NCBI RefSeq assembly: GCF_041296385.1
Contig: NC_091022.1
Span: forward strand, 18,805,967-18,869,966
Direction of reading: 5' to 3'
Length of the DNA stretch: 64,000 bases
Origin: Aphelocoma coerulescens
Lineage: Eukaryota; Chordata; Aves; Passeriformes; Corvidae
In this document: piece by piece, positions 21,397-34,100 of the stretch
Layout: each line of letters starts with the position of its first letter
How positions within the stretch are numbered: position 1 is the first letter of the stretch
Position numbers and translations under genes: made by a program
Notes under the pieces: generated by a model
Databases searched by the model: none
Told to the model about the DNA's origin: nothing
The model's input: the letters and a program-made list of their open reading frames with translations, nothing else

Positions 21397-24300
21397 GTAA
21401 GAGGCTACAAACCATGGTGGGCAAGGCTGGAAGTGCCAATGGATTGGTTTGTGTTGGTTTGGCTTAGCTTTTATTTAAAACCAACCAACCAACAAACAAA
21501 CAAAAAAATCCCACAAAAATTGCTCAAACCTCCTGACACAAAAAACCTCACTGAACTTAAAAGTGCTAGAGGCATCTAAACTTCTGTGTGCTTTAGACAG
21601 TGAAATAGCTGTTGCACTATGCAGAAACATGAGATAGAGGACTGGTCAACACACAGAAGAAAAATGTCTCTGTTGTCAGGCACCTTTTTACAAAACACAA
21701 ATTGTGAAGGTGTTTTGTTTTTTGGCTTCTTTTTTTTTTTTTTTTTTTTTGAGCAGGAAGATACAAAATCACGTTGGAGAAATGCTTGTGAAGGTTTACA
21801 ATTACCTAGTAGAACATTTTCAAAATAATGTTCTTTAATATTTGCACAAGGCCATGAGCTCTAATGTTGGACACCGATAGTTTTCTTTGCACATCTTCCT
21901 CTTGGCTGTTTCTGAAACTTCTTCCCCCTGGAAATGTACTTTCCCTAGGGAAAGGAGAGGATGCCTGGTGGGTCTGTGAATTTCATAGAAGTTTGCTTTT
22001 CAGGGGAAAGATTCACCTTCATTTTGTGTATATTGCATGGTGTAAAATACTTTTAGATGATGATGGTGCAGCATAACCTTAGATCTCTAAATCATAACAC
22101 GAGATTTGACCTGGGTTCTACCCTAAAGACACTGTTGATACTTGAGCAGCTCAGATCACTTCCTCAGGTAATTGCGATGTAGTGCACATTAAACTAGAGA
22201 TGAACAGAGTAGGTGGCTGATCCTTGGAACAAATACCAGCTGTAGCACTCAATTTTCCCCAGAATTACTTGAATCTGGACAAGATGTGTTGTGGAAACCA
22301 TGTATCATGTGAGCAGGGCTCCAGGTGGAACTGGGGGTAGACTGAGACATTTGTGAAGCTGGGCTTGGGTGGTGGTGGACTCTAAACCCACAACTATGGC
22401 TTTATTGCTCTAACAGCTGTTCTGAGGTTGGATGAGCCAATGTAGAAAAGCAAAAGCTTTTGGGAAAGCTGGTGGCCATGTATACCTGGGACACAGTTGT
22501 GTCATGCTGCAGCATGGTAGTACTAGAGAGCTCTGGGAGAAAACTAATTTTTCATGGAGGTAGGACTCGCCAGGGTAAGAACTTCAAGTTGAGGACACTT
22601 GCTTCCCCTTGCAGTTTTTGGATGCTGTTTGAGGAGACTGGTATCTGATTTTATTATTTTTTTCTGAAATATTAGTGCTGTGCTACATAACAACTTTGTC
22701 TACCGAATGATGTTTTAAAGTGCTTTATAAGTTGCAATCCATTAAACTTCACAGTGCTTGACTTGTAAAAGAAAGTGGACTGATAGTTCAAGCACGTACA
22801 AGGTTCTCACTTATACTCCTGTGTCTTCTGAAGTTGGCCTGTCCGCTGCCAGAGCCTTGTCTTTCTAAATCCTTCCCCAGCTGTTCTTCTTTTTTTCCCT
22901 TTGACTTTATGGTACTTATAGAGTCAATTTGGTGGTTGTGCCTGTCCCCCTGCCCTTGACTTGCAGGGGCAAGGTCTGATTTTTTCCCTATCTAAGCTCT
23001 CATGCAGTGAAACCTAAACCATCCACCTGGAAGGAGAAAATCCCTGCAGAAAAACTCTGAATTGCTCCAAATATGATCCTGCCCTAATGCATAGGGATCG
23101 AGTAGACTGTAGTTAACTGCTGTATTGGAAAGAGACAGAAAACAGAGCACTTTTAGAAAGCAGTTCTCTGAGCATTTCTGTTGAAGGCAGAACTGCTCTC
23201 TGGAGCAGATGTGGGAGTTGGAGGGACAGGGATGGTGGCTGCCATTTGCTCATCACTTGTAGTCCTTTAGCCTGTGGTAAGCCTTCAGTGTTCTTTGTGA
23301 CTGTGTGGAAATAAAGCCCACTTAAAATCTCATTTCAAACTTGATGTTTCTTTTACTAGGGAGTGGAGCCTTAGGACTATGGGTTGATTTGAAGTTCAGC
23401 ATTAGCTTTCTCTTACCAGCATATGGCTTTTCAGCCATGAAATTGAACTATAATTCAGGCAAAGCATATAATGATATTGTGTGCTGGGCCAGGGAAATTT
23501 AACTCAGAAAGCCTGAGTGCTACTTCAGAGATTATAATTTTGTATATTACTTTGTCAGTCACAAAGTCAGAAACAAAACCAAAACAGAGCCTGCTTCCAA
23601 AGAAGTCGAATTAGTGCTGGTGTTGCTGGGTGTACAATCTACTTCAAGCTCCTGGGTCAGAGGAAATGTATCTTGGCATGTTCCTTCATATCAGTTCTCC
23701 AAATTTTGACTCTGAGAGGCTTTTAATGAACATTTATTTCTAAGAATGAGAACTTATTTTTTTAAACAGTTTGAAATGTGCTTTCCTGGCCATGTCATTC
23801 AAGCACTCTGTGCAAAATGTATTAGAAACCACATAGCTTGTTTTCTGGACTTTCTTATTACCACAGGAGTCACCAAGCGACCAAAGTGATTCTTCCAAAG
23901 TCCTGCTTACAACCACTGATGCAAGAGCCTACAGCTACATGCAGCACATGTGTTTTGCCTAAAGCAGTTATTTTTAATGGTTTGTTCCAAAACATCTGAA
24001 AATGCTTTGGAGTACATGCCTGATATGGTCTTAACTAAAAGCCTGTTTCAAGGTGCTGTTCTGGATAAAGCATAATAAACCCCAGCATCCTTGTTCATGT
24101 ACTCTGTTGGTTTCATGGGACATTCAGGACAAAATCCTTCTGATCTGCTGCTGTGTGGAAGGAGGCTGTGTGTAGCTGGGAACTGCTGGCATGCTGCTCC
24201 TCCCAGCTTCCTCCTGCTCCCTCCTTGGCGAGGCTGGGCTGTGGCTGGCTGCCCTTCCAGCAGAACATCCCTGTCCTTTCTGGGTGTTCTCCTTCTGTGG

Positions 24301-27300
24301 CCCTACAGTTGAGAGCTGGGGAAATTGAGATTTTATGGATTTCATGGATTCATTCACCACAGCTTCAGGTGGCTTTTTGCACCATCCCTTAGGCTTGGAG
24401 GGTCCCTTCCAGATGCTAGGAGTCAAGTTCCTGTCATCTACATATCCTTGCCATAACCCCTAAAATAGTCCATCATGGCATATGAGTAAGGCTTTCCCTT
24501 TGGCATGCTGAACCACAGGAAGTTATCTAGTTGAAACTGGAAGATGTGAAACTGAGCAAAAGGGGCTAAAATCCCCTTGGACTGACCTTGGGGCATAATC
24601 CCAGCTCAGCCTGTGACTGTAACCTTGAAGAAAAGTGGCTGCAGGTGTGCAGGTATGTGATTTTCAGGTGGTTGTGTATGTGGTAGCTCCTCTGAACCTG
24701 GCAGTGAGATTCCTGCTGAAATAGCAGCTTTGGGGTGGATGATTTTCAGTTTCAGTGAATTTAGAGTTTAATTGGTGACTTGCTCTTTTAACGCACATGT
24801 GGCAAAGGCAGCTGGAACCTACTGTGCTTTTTTTTTCTCTCAGTGTTGGCATGCTCAGGGATAGCCTTGATGTGCAAGGGTTTATGAAATGATGCTATTG
24901 AAGCATTCATAGTGCTTCCAGCTCCACAGGGATTAATTTTTAAGCAGAGATGATGTAATCTACAAGAAATTCCATAGTTAAATCTAATGGAAAATCCTCA
25001 AACTAACCTTGAGGCTTTGTGACACCTGATCTCCCATAATCTAGTCCAAAGACTCTGAGTTGTTCTAATGTATGTGGCAGCCAGGCTGTATTTCATGTCA
25101 CTTGTGTGAATTTTAAAGAGTCCCAGAAGTTAAATTATCTTTGCAGTGTGGCACTTTGTCAGGGAGGGGAGCTCCCATGGGATAAATATTCTGCAAACAA
25201 GAAAATTGCCAAAGGGCTGAGACTAAGGTATATTTTTATGCCTAACCATGGTTTCCTCTGAAAGCTTAGTGGTAAAAATAACAAAATCTGAGCAAGGCTG
25301 TGAGTCTGAGATGTGCCTCACTTTCATCTTTGTGGTGCTAAGAGCAAAATGTGTTTTTGATGGAGTCAAAACAGCAGCCTCGTGAAAGCATTTTCCAGTA
25401 ACTTGGACACTGTCACTGCATTGCCTCGTCCTTGTTTTCAGTCATGGGAAATGTGTGGAGACGTGCCTGCAGACGTCTTATCTTCCCTTACTTTTGCAGC
25501 TGAAACCTTTAAGGATTTTGCTTGTATAGGCAGACAGGGATATATCTTAGGAGTTTGTGGACTAATCCTGCCTGAAATCTTGCATTCTGTTTGAAGGAGA
25601 CATTTTTGTGTCTTTTGTTAAATGTGGCTTTTGGGGTCTCTTTCTTCTCCTGCTGATTTCTATAAAAGCATGGTTGGACCTTGCACACCTTGTGGTACAA
25701 GTGGTCAAAATGCTTTCAGCATCTGTTGTAAGGAAGGTTTGTTACCATCTCAGTTTCTGTGTGGAGCTGGTGGATTGGCAGCTTTGCCAGTGACCCTTGG
25801 TCAGTAGTGAAAGCTCTGTGTCCAAATACTTGCTGAGACACTTAACTAGGCACAGTATTGTCTGGATGGTTAGGTTCCAGCTCTTGTTAAAACTGATGGG
25901 ATTTGCTGGTGAACCCCAGGACAACAAATCTGTGCAGTGTTTTCTCCAATGTAGATAAGAGAGAGCTGGTGCCCTGCTCACAACTGCTTACTCAGCATGC
26001 AGGAGCCAAACCAGTGTGTAAAACAGAGACTGACCAGGGAAAACAAGTGTTGTGGTAGAAGCATGCAGCTCCCGATGCCACTGGGAAATGGAGGAATGTT
26101 ACTGATGTTAACCAGTATCTCAAAACTAACACCATGAAATTAGTACTTAGCATCACAAAAGTCTTGGTACAGCAGAAAATTCAGTTTCTGAAGAAAGTGG
26201 TCTCTTGCCTTTCTGTTCAGTATTGCCTAGAACAGAGTAAGTCACTTGGTTGAATTTTGCCTGTAGTCCAGGAGCTCAAAGTTGCAGCAAGATCCACAAT
26301 ACCTTGTCCTGGACACATTCTCCAGCAATCCTACTGCTTGCTAAATCACACAAATCCACTTAACATACCATTATGGCCTGCCTGTCATATGGGCAATGCC
26401 CACTTCAGTGCTCGGTGGGGAGAAGTGTCAGAGCTGCTGACACCAGCCCGCGTGTGCAGCACAGCTCCTGGGGTGGCTGGGGTGCTGCTGAGCACTGGCT
26501 CTGGCACTGCCTGGCTCCTGCTGTGATCCAGGGCTGCCCTCCCACTGCTGGCTTCCGCAGCTTGGATGTGGGAATATCAGCAGCTTTTAAAAGATGAGGT
26601 GGACTTGCTTGTTCTACAAAAAGTGTTGAACAGATACCCACACCCCCAGCAGAGCTTTTAGGCATGTAGATGCCATTATTTGTTGAATTATTTTTTTCTG
26701 AGCTCCAAAATGGGGAAACTCTGCTGTGATAAGTGATTGGAATTTCCTTGGTACATTATTCAAACTGTGACTGCTGGGCAGAGTTGTAATTTTCTATTTC
26801 TGTATGTCAGACAGCAATTGTGGCTTGTGCTAAGTTAGTATTATCATGCATATGGCTACTCCTTCCCTGGGCTCTGGGCAAGGGATCATGGGGTGCACTG
26901 CAGGAGGGAGACCAAGGGGCAGATGGGGCAGTCCAGGGCCCCTCTCCAACTTGTGGCTGAGGCTGCATTTGGTAGTGATATTCCCCCTCCTCACCCTCAG
27001 TTCTGGTGTGGGTGTGCAGGAACATGGGAAGGTGCAAATGCAATACTGAACTAACTTTTAAGCTGTGGTTTTAATGCTTTCTTTGTGTTGTGTCCAGTCT
27101 ATGATCTCTTCTCCCTTATTCTCCCTTTAATTTTTTGTTGGCCTCTCTCACAGAGTTTTCTCTTCCCCCACCACTATACACTTACTTCCTCATACTTTTT
27201 GTGTTTGATTTTGTTTTTTTTTCCTACCCCTTAATTCTTTTGTCCTGACTGCTCCATCCTTCACTTCACCTTCACTAACTCATCTGTTTCCTTCCCTCTT

Positions 27301-28379
27301 TTCCCGTGTAACTGATTTTTTTCCTGCAGCCGAATCACTGTGTCTCAAGGCTCAGCACGCAGAGCTGGGATGGAGCAGTGGAAGGAGGTGGGCTCAGCTC
27401 TGACTGGGGAGTGAACAGTACTTGTGTGTTGTAGGCAGTGGCATGCGTGCTACACTAGCTGTGGGTTCCCACCCAGGACACATTTAGATTATGTGACACC
27501 TGTCTAATTAATTGGCACTGCAGAGTCAGCTGTAGGGTGGCAGGAGACTTGTCCCTTTAGATCATATTACAGCAGTGGTGGAAGTGAACCACCTGATGTC
27601 TTCTCCTCCAGTACATGGGAGAGATGAGCAGCGGAAATGTGTGTTCAAGTGCCAGTTCTCTGCTTTTAAATGATCCAGAGCTCTTGTTTATTTATCAGCA
27701 TGGATAAATCACTGTTGTGATGACCTTTTCCCACATGTGTTTGAGTTGATGCTGTCAGCAGTTCAGATTCTTGCTCCCTGCAGTCTTCTGAGAACTCCTA
27801 GGACATATCCCTGTCTACCTTCTGTCCTGCGTCCTGCTCAGGGCTTGGCAGAGAAGCTGTAGCAGATATAATCTTGCTACTGTCATTAGAATTTTGTCCT
27901 CTCCTGCTTTTATAATTTTTGTGTAGAATTTTGATAAACTCAATAATCTTGTAAGATGTTAAACACTCCAAAACCCTAGAAGTTTGAAGTCAGGTTTGGT
28001 TTTCTTTTTATTGTCTCCTATATTTCTAGGTGCCTTTGTTGTCTGCTGGACCCCTGGCCTGGTCGTCTTACTGCTTGATGGCCTGCACTGTACTAACTGT
28101 GGGATTCAGAATGTTAAAAGGTGGTTTCTTCTCCTGGCCCTGTTGAACTCTGTCATGAATCCAATAATTTATTCCTACAAAGATGATGAGATGTGGGCTA
28201 CCATGAAAAGGATGATTTGCTGCTCCTCTGAGGATAAGAGCCAGGAGAGACGGTCATCTCGGATCCCCTCAACAGTTCTCTGCAGGAGCACGGATACCTC
28301 GGGCCACTACATTGAAGATGGCATTATTCAAGGGACAATTTGTGGAAAAGGAGATCTTGGTGACAAAGGAAACTCTTGA
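20661..28379 (+). CDS. LPAR3: LPAR3 (lysophosphatidic acid receptor 3 / EDG7), complete
   Basis: LPAR3 is a plasma-membrane class A GPCR for lysophosphatidic acid, preferring unsaturated acyl forms and coupling mainly to Gq and Gi. Two coding exons, 20661-21396 and 28030-28379, join within a glycine codon (G|GT) to give 361 residues; the human protein has 353. Visible features: N-glycosylation site NRT at 15-17; seven hydrophobic helices; the ligand-contact pair R105-Q106 (WFLRQG) in TM3; ERH at 126-128 in place of DRY, typical of the EDG group; CWTP at 251-254 in TM6; K275 in the last loop; NPIIY at 289-293 in TM7; a CC pair at 309-310 suitable for palmitoylation. The start MNECYYDKRMDFFYNRT is close to the mammalian N-terminus. 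The few extra residues lie mainly in the C-terminal tail (IICGKGDLGDKGNS-like end). No frameshift or missing key residue. Confidence 0.97.
21397..28029 (+). other. LPAR3: LPAR3 intron 2
   Basis: About 6.6 kb, from gtaaga to tatttctag. Contains a (CAAA)-like A-rich stretch at 21480-21520 and a T-run at 21730-21750. GC-richer patches near 24180-24310 and 26400-26560 show only composition-driven open frames. No exon recognised. Confidence 0.75.
21730..21750 (+). repeat. Poly-T tract in LPAR3 intron 2
   Basis: Twenty-one consecutive T following TTTGGCTTC. Confidence 0.85.
28030..28379 (+). CDS. LPAR3: LPAR3 terminal coding exon (TM6, TM7, tail)
   Basis: Starts GT GCC TTT (after the split glycine) and reads AFVVCWTPGLVVLLLDGL through NPIIYSYKDDEM to a TGA at 28377-28379. 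The tail keeps SSRIPSTVLCRS and HYIEDGIIQG, recognisable from mammalian LPAR3. Confidence 0.97.
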
Positions 28380-28650
28380 GCTATGCAAGGGACTGACTTG
28401 GCTGGAAAAGGAGAGGGGGAAGGGAGAGGTTTTGTAAGAGAAGATTGACTGGCAAAGCTAGTAAACAATATATCCACTTTGTTCCAGAGCCTCAACTCCA
28501 GTGTTAACAAAAGTTCTTATAAATAATTGCCTGATGGAAAAACACTTTGTAATGAAGAAAACTTTCTGTGCTGCCATCCTTTTTGACTTTCAAGTACATG
28601 AAATTGTTTTTTCATGTGAATGGAATAAATACCTCTCAGAGACTTCTTGT
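28380..28650 (+). other. LPAR3: LPAR3 3'UTR (minimum extent)
   Basis: Sequence after the stop with an AATAAA at 28624-28629. Longer isoforms are possible, since further hexamers occur downstream (near 29621 and 31252). Confidence 0.5.
28624..28629 (+). terminator. LPAR3: LPAR3 polyadenylation signal candidate (AATAAA)
   Basis: First canonical hexamer after the stop, 245 nt downstream, in ATGGAATAAATACC. Use not proven. Confidence 0.45.
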
Positions 28651-30246
28651 GCATGGAAACAAAGTGTAAGCAATGTAGTGAGACCCTCGTTAAGCTCCCA
28701 CAGAGAGAAGAAACCTGCCTGCCTGTGCAGGTTTGGAATTTATTGAGTATTTATGCTTTGAATAGTTTTTGTGCATCTTGAGGAGGATTGTAGGCTTGGT
28801 TGGATAGAATTGTGACCTGTTTTCTTGGTTTATGAAGTTCATGAAGTAGTTCATACTTACCTCTTCTCTTCCTCCTCCTTATCTTGCTTTCAAAATAGGT
28901 AGTTTGATAGTTTTTTAAAGCTGTGCCAGAAACCTGGCTGTGATGGGAGACCCAGACCAGGCACTGGTGTGTGTGAGTATGTCTGACCATGAATTGTCAG
29001 GATCTGAGAGTACAGAAAGCACAAAAGCCATTATTTCTTCCATAGTGGGGTGAATGCTGCAGGGAAAGATGGTGCACTCTGCTGCTGTTGTGTAGGCAGG
29101 CATTGAGGGTGGATTAACAGAAAAGCAGTGAGGCTGTGTTCATTATGCTCATTTCTAACTTTCCTAGATAATATCAAATGGGTGTTCTCACTCCTCTTTA
29201 CCTGCTATGCCACTAAGAGAAATGAGATCCAAAACTCTGGTTTACAAGGGAACTTTTAAGGGAAGTTTAAATACCCACATATCCAGGTTCAATCAAGCTA
29301 TTTAAAATAGAAATTAATTTACAGGCAAGAAAAGCCTGAAATCTATTTAAACCTCTACAAGAGTACAGTATGCATTGATTGTTGGACCTTTTCTGGACTA
29401 CATTTAACCTCCAATTTGCAAACAGATCTTACTGGAACAGGTGCTTGAGGAAGAGACTGTGGAACAGCGAGCAATGGAGGGCTTTCAGCATTGTGACTTA
29501 TCAAATTTAGTGCTGATGCAGCCACAGCCCAAACAGCTGGAGTTCTGACTTGTGGAGAATGCTCCAACAGAGGATCCAGCAATACAGATCTCTAGGGTAA
29601 ACTTAAAATTTAAACTTTCAAATAAAAAACTGGATTGTAGATTTCTCAGTATTCTAAAAACCTGGCTCACACTGTCTGGTTTCAATAGCAGTGAGCTCCC
29701 TGGTGCCATTTAACAGTTTCCTGTGTTGTCTCCTAGAGAAAGTCTGATCCCTAAGATATTAAGGCAGGTGGCCACAACCAGAAGTCACTTTGAAAAATTC
29801 TGAAAGTTTTGCCCACTTGGAATTATCAGAGAACAACACCAAGAGCCAACACCAAGAACGTATTTTATGAAGCTGAAATACAAATATCAGCTGTGGTTTG
29901 GACGAATTCTTCCTTTGGTGCCACTTGCATGTGGATATCTAGACTATGCTGGTCAAAACAGAACTAGCCCTCAGCTCAAAGGCTGAGTAGGGGTTTTGCA
30001 GAATGCACTGGGGGACTTCATAGCAGCCTTTAGTGTAGCTTACAGGCACAACAAGGCCCTGTTCAGAGAGCTCTCCCCTAACATGCATTATCTTGTAGGG
30101 ATGTGGCCCAGTATTCAAGGTAGATGCTGTATTTGAGTAACACTAAAAAGGTTTACACATTTTTTGCTATTATAATGCAATTTTTTAGTGCAAATACTAC
30201 TTCACTGCTTTGGTGTTCTGAAAAGCATGTAAAGTGGTGCTGTGTA
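28651..30246. other. Sequence between LPAR3 and the solo LTR
   Basis: About 1.6 kb, possibly partly long 3'UTR of LPAR3. No gene, repeat or structured element recognised. Confidence 0.5.
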
Positions 30247-30252
30247 GAGGCA
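30247..30252. repeat. Target-site duplication, left copy (GAGGCA)
   Basis: Exact six-base match to 31147-31152 at the other border of the solo LTR. The length fits ERVK/alpharetrovirus-like integration. A six-base match could also arise by chance, and the TG/CA termini are offset by about one base. Confidence 0.45.
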
Positions 30253-31146
30253 GTGGTGTGGTGGGTTGAGCCTGGCTGGAGACCAGGTGCCCACCAAAGC
30301 TGCTCCATCACTCCTCTCCTCAGCTGGACAGGGGAGAGAAAATAAAACAAAGTGCTCATGGGTCAAGATAAGGATAGGGAGAGACTGATCACCAATTACA
30401 GACTTGACTTGGAGAAAAATTAAGTTATTACCAACCACATCAGAGTAGGATAATGGGAAATAAACCCAGATCTTAATACTTTCTTCCCACCCTCCATTTT
30501 TTCCTGGGCTTAGCTTTACTCCTGATTTTCTCTATCTCTATTCCACAAGGGTGCAGGGGGACAGGGAATGTGGTCAGTTCATCAGTCCTTGCCACTCCTT
30601 CCTCCTCATGGTGAGGTTTCCTCACACTCTTCTCCTGCTCCTTTGTGGTGTCCCTCCCACAGGAGACAGTTCTCAAATTTCTCCAACAGCATGGGTTCCC
30701 CATGGAGTCACTGGCCAGCAAACCTGCCCCAGCATGGGCTTTCCATGTAGTCACAGCCTTCTTTGGGCATTCCACTTCTCCAGCATGGGGTCCTCCACAG
30801 GCTGCAGGTGGATCTCTGTACCACAGGTTGCAGGGGGAGGCTCAGCTCTGGCACCTGGAGCACCTCCTGCCCCCCTTGGTGCTGGCACAGTTGTTTCTCT
30901 CACACATTCTCACTCCTCTCTTCAGCTGCAGTTGCACAGGTTTTTTTCATCCATCTTAAATACATTATCCCAGAGACACTGCCACTGTCGCTGATGGACT
31001 CAGTTTTGGACAGGGGTGGGTCTGTCTTGGAGCCAGCTGGCATTGGCTCTGTCAGACAGGCTCTTCTTGTGTCTTCTCACAAAAGCCACCCCTGTACCCC
31101 CTGCCCCATGCCGCTACCAAAACCTTGCCCTGCCAACCCAACCCAG
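30253..31146 (-). mobile_element. Solo LTR of an avian endogenous retrovirus
   Basis: About 890 nt matching a widespread bird LTR type known for repeated phrases such as AGCATGGG/CCAGCATGGG, CTGCAGG and CACCTGGAGCACCTCCTGC, the block GGTGCCCACCAAAGC at one end and GCTACCAAAACCTTGCC at the other. Orientation is set to minus: there the TATA-like GTATTTAAG (near 30955) lies towards the start and a degenerate AATAA-type polyA region (near 30430) towards the end. The six bases GAGGCA occur at 30247-30252 and again at 31147-31152, right at the two borders, consistent with a 6-bp target-site duplication. No internal proviral sequence, so it arose by LTR-LTR recombination. Open frames inside it are incidental. 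Confidence 0.72.
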
Positions 31147-31152
31147 GAGGCA
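31147..31152. repeat. Target-site duplication, right copy (GAGGCA)
   Basis: Partner of 30247-30252, directly after the LTR end near ACCCAACCCAG. Confidence 0.45.
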
Positions 31153-34100
31153 TTGCAAAGGCACAGCATGCAAGCACCCGTGTCCCTACAGCTACTGCAG
31201 TGCACAGTTTGTCTGAACTAGGCTGAAGCTCTGTATACAAACCTAATAGAAAATAAAATGCTACTTCAAAATGAAATTCTTGTTTTGCTTCCTGTTTGAA
31301 TGGTGATTGAACAACACTGATGGGGAAATGTTGTTTCATGTTACTGTTGGTCCAGGGTGGGGGTGGGGGCTGTTTTAATAAAAATTTCTTATTTACTAGC
31401 AATACTAGGCAGTGTATTGCTTGGTTGAATCATGCCCTGAAGAGAGCTTGGATGAAGGTCTTGAGCATCTGCAGCAGCGGAAAAAACATTAGGTCTCTCC
31501 TGCAGAGCTTGGGATTCAGGATGCAAAATAACTACCTGTGGATGATATTTCCAGGTAAGCAGGAAAAGGTGGCTTCTGTGAAGGTAAAGGACCTTGTTGC
31601 TTTTACAGCACCTCATGCAGTGGACTCTTGGTCTGGGTTAAGGACTGAGAGGTATTACCAATCATTCTGCTACAAGTAAGTGGGAGGGTTTGACGTCTCT
31701 TATCCTTTCTGTTGTCTAATTAAAAAAAAAAAGAAAAAAAACCCTAAAAGCCTTCATCAAAACAAACCCCAAAAGCCTGCAAACTGGTGCTTGGAGAATG
31801 GTACTATTTGCAGTGACATGCCCTTTGTTTTCTGCAGGCTGCTTTCCTTGGAGCTGCTACCTCATGGTCACTGCTATAAATTGCAATGTGATATGACTGG
31901 AACAGGAAACTGATCTTGCATCAAACTTTCCTAGGAACTGCTACAGCACAGGCTGTATAATGTTTCCAGTATCAAACTGTCTAAACATCTACCTACTCAC
32001 AGAGCAGGGAATTCCTTATTAACTCCATAAACATTTATCAGAATAGTTTGTCCCAAGGAAACCATTAAAGCACTATTTATACATGAGTAGGAAAAAAATT
32101 AATTAAAAGAACGAAGGGCAGTTAGTGAAGGCAAGTTCTGCAGGGTTCCCTTGTTCCCTTTTTCACTAATATCCCAGAATATCAGTATCAGTTGATGTTG
32201 CATGTTCCTGCTCCTATTTCTATATGTCAGTGTACATTCTGCTGGGGAAGGCTTTAGGGTGAATGCTGGCAGAAACCCCAGGGCATTCGTTCTTAGGAGG
32301 CAGAGGAAGGCAAAGGAAGAGTTACCATTAAGTCAGATAGTTACGTGATTCTGCATGTTCCTGGTGGTGCTGGAGGTCTTTCTGCATCTGAGAGCCTTGA
32401 GAGCTGCTGTATTGCAGTAAGTAGCAAGCAGATACTTCTAAGACAACAGTTTCATAGCAACTATGGTTTGAAAACCTTTGTGATATTCTCCTCTTTTTTT
32501 CTCTCTCCAGCTGCTCCCAAACCAAAGTTGCTTTTCCAGTTGGTCATTGGGGCCAGGAAGAAACGCTCCATGGCTTTTCCCAGGGCAAAGACGTATGGTC
32601 TGTCCTCCGTGATTTGCTCTCCCGTAAAGCCTGTGTGGTCACGATCATTAGAGATGCTTTTCAGAGAACTATTATTAAAAGCTGGGAACAATGAGGTTTT
32701 ATTTTACATGATAGATCTTTTGAATCTTTCTGGATAAGCAGCTAGACTGATCATTGTTTAATAGCTGTGTGCGTGGGAGAGAAGTTTCCCTAATATCTGT
32801 GCTGTCAGTTTGACCTAGGTGGTGTGGGTGATGAGTCCCTCTGGGACAGCAGCCAGCTTGCTAAAGCTTGAGTGCCTCTAGAGCGTGATCCTTCCACTAC
32901 TTTGGGGCTGCTTTACCCTGACTATTTTTCCCTCTGTATAGGTTTTTTGCGAGCTATTTTTTTTCAGTAATTCCTACAGACTGGTGAAATACAGCTGTAT
33001 TTGTGTATATGACAGCTTGTGCACGTATTTGAACTGCAATAATTACTGCAGCTATATGATGGTGCCTTTCTCTGATCAGATCTTTATACATATTTATGTG
33101 TTTTTCCCCTTAAAACTCTCTTCCAAGTAGCAGTGAACTGTAGGAGCAATACTTCTGATATGATTCTTTCACAGTTTTAGCGAGTTCTGCGTGAGGATTC
33201 TAAACTACCGGTTAATGGAAGATGATGGAGGAAGGGTCATTTTAAGCTTGTCATATTTCTTATGCTTTTTCCCCATCGTTCTGGCTACTGGCCACTATCC
33301 AAGCAGATACAGGGCAGGATCAGCCTTTGGTCTTGCCCAAAGCAATGGCTGCTTGCAAGATTAGAGCCAAAAAATGAAAGTATATGGAAATGTTAAAAAG
33401 AAGCAGGCAGGGAAATTCTGTTATTTATCCCAGCCTGTAATTCTCATTAAATTGTTTGAAAGAAATGATCCCACTTCTCCCCTTGCACCCACTCCTCCTT
33501 ATGCTGGTGGAGCCATTCATGAGACCATATTATGAACTGTAGTAGCTCTGAAAAATAACCCTGGATGACACATTTTGCTAGTAACTACAGAAGATATTTT
33601 ATTTGTCATGAGCCAGAAGCTGCATTATTTCTTCTACTTCCTATGTGGAGTCACACAGATGATTTGTTTTCTAGAAATCTTTGTAAAACACAATCCTCTT
33701 AAATGCTATACTTGCTTTGAGATATATGAAAATAAGGAATTCTTGTTTCTGAGCACAAGTAATTGCTTGGGGGTTTGGTATGTGATCTCCTGAGGATGTG
33801 CTTCTTATCTAGACAGTTTCTTTAGTTTTCTTCCTAAAGCATCTGGGGAAGATGGTGGGGTACTGGCCTGGGAGAATTGTTGTCTCAGCCATTACTGCGT
33901 TTCATATGTGTACTAGTTAAGAATATATATTCTAAATGTTAAGATTCTTTTGGTTATGCTAGACTCTCACAGTTCTATAGCACTAATTTTATCCCCAGGT
34001 TCCAATTGTATTTATGCAAACAAATGCTTGGTGTGTTGGCTTTACTAAGATTTTTGTTAGGAATATGCTCAGTTGCTAAAAGATGTCAAAATGCACGGAA

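Noticed and set aside
30473..31402. Several overlapping open frames of 100-152 codons at 30.5-31.4 kb
   Set aside because: They lie within the solo LTR or its border and are not retroviral proteins; the LTR itself explains the sequence.
31501..31560. Donor-like ttccag|gtaagc after 31554
   Set aside because: No matching acceptor or open frame with it; single donor matches are expected by chance in tens of kilobases.
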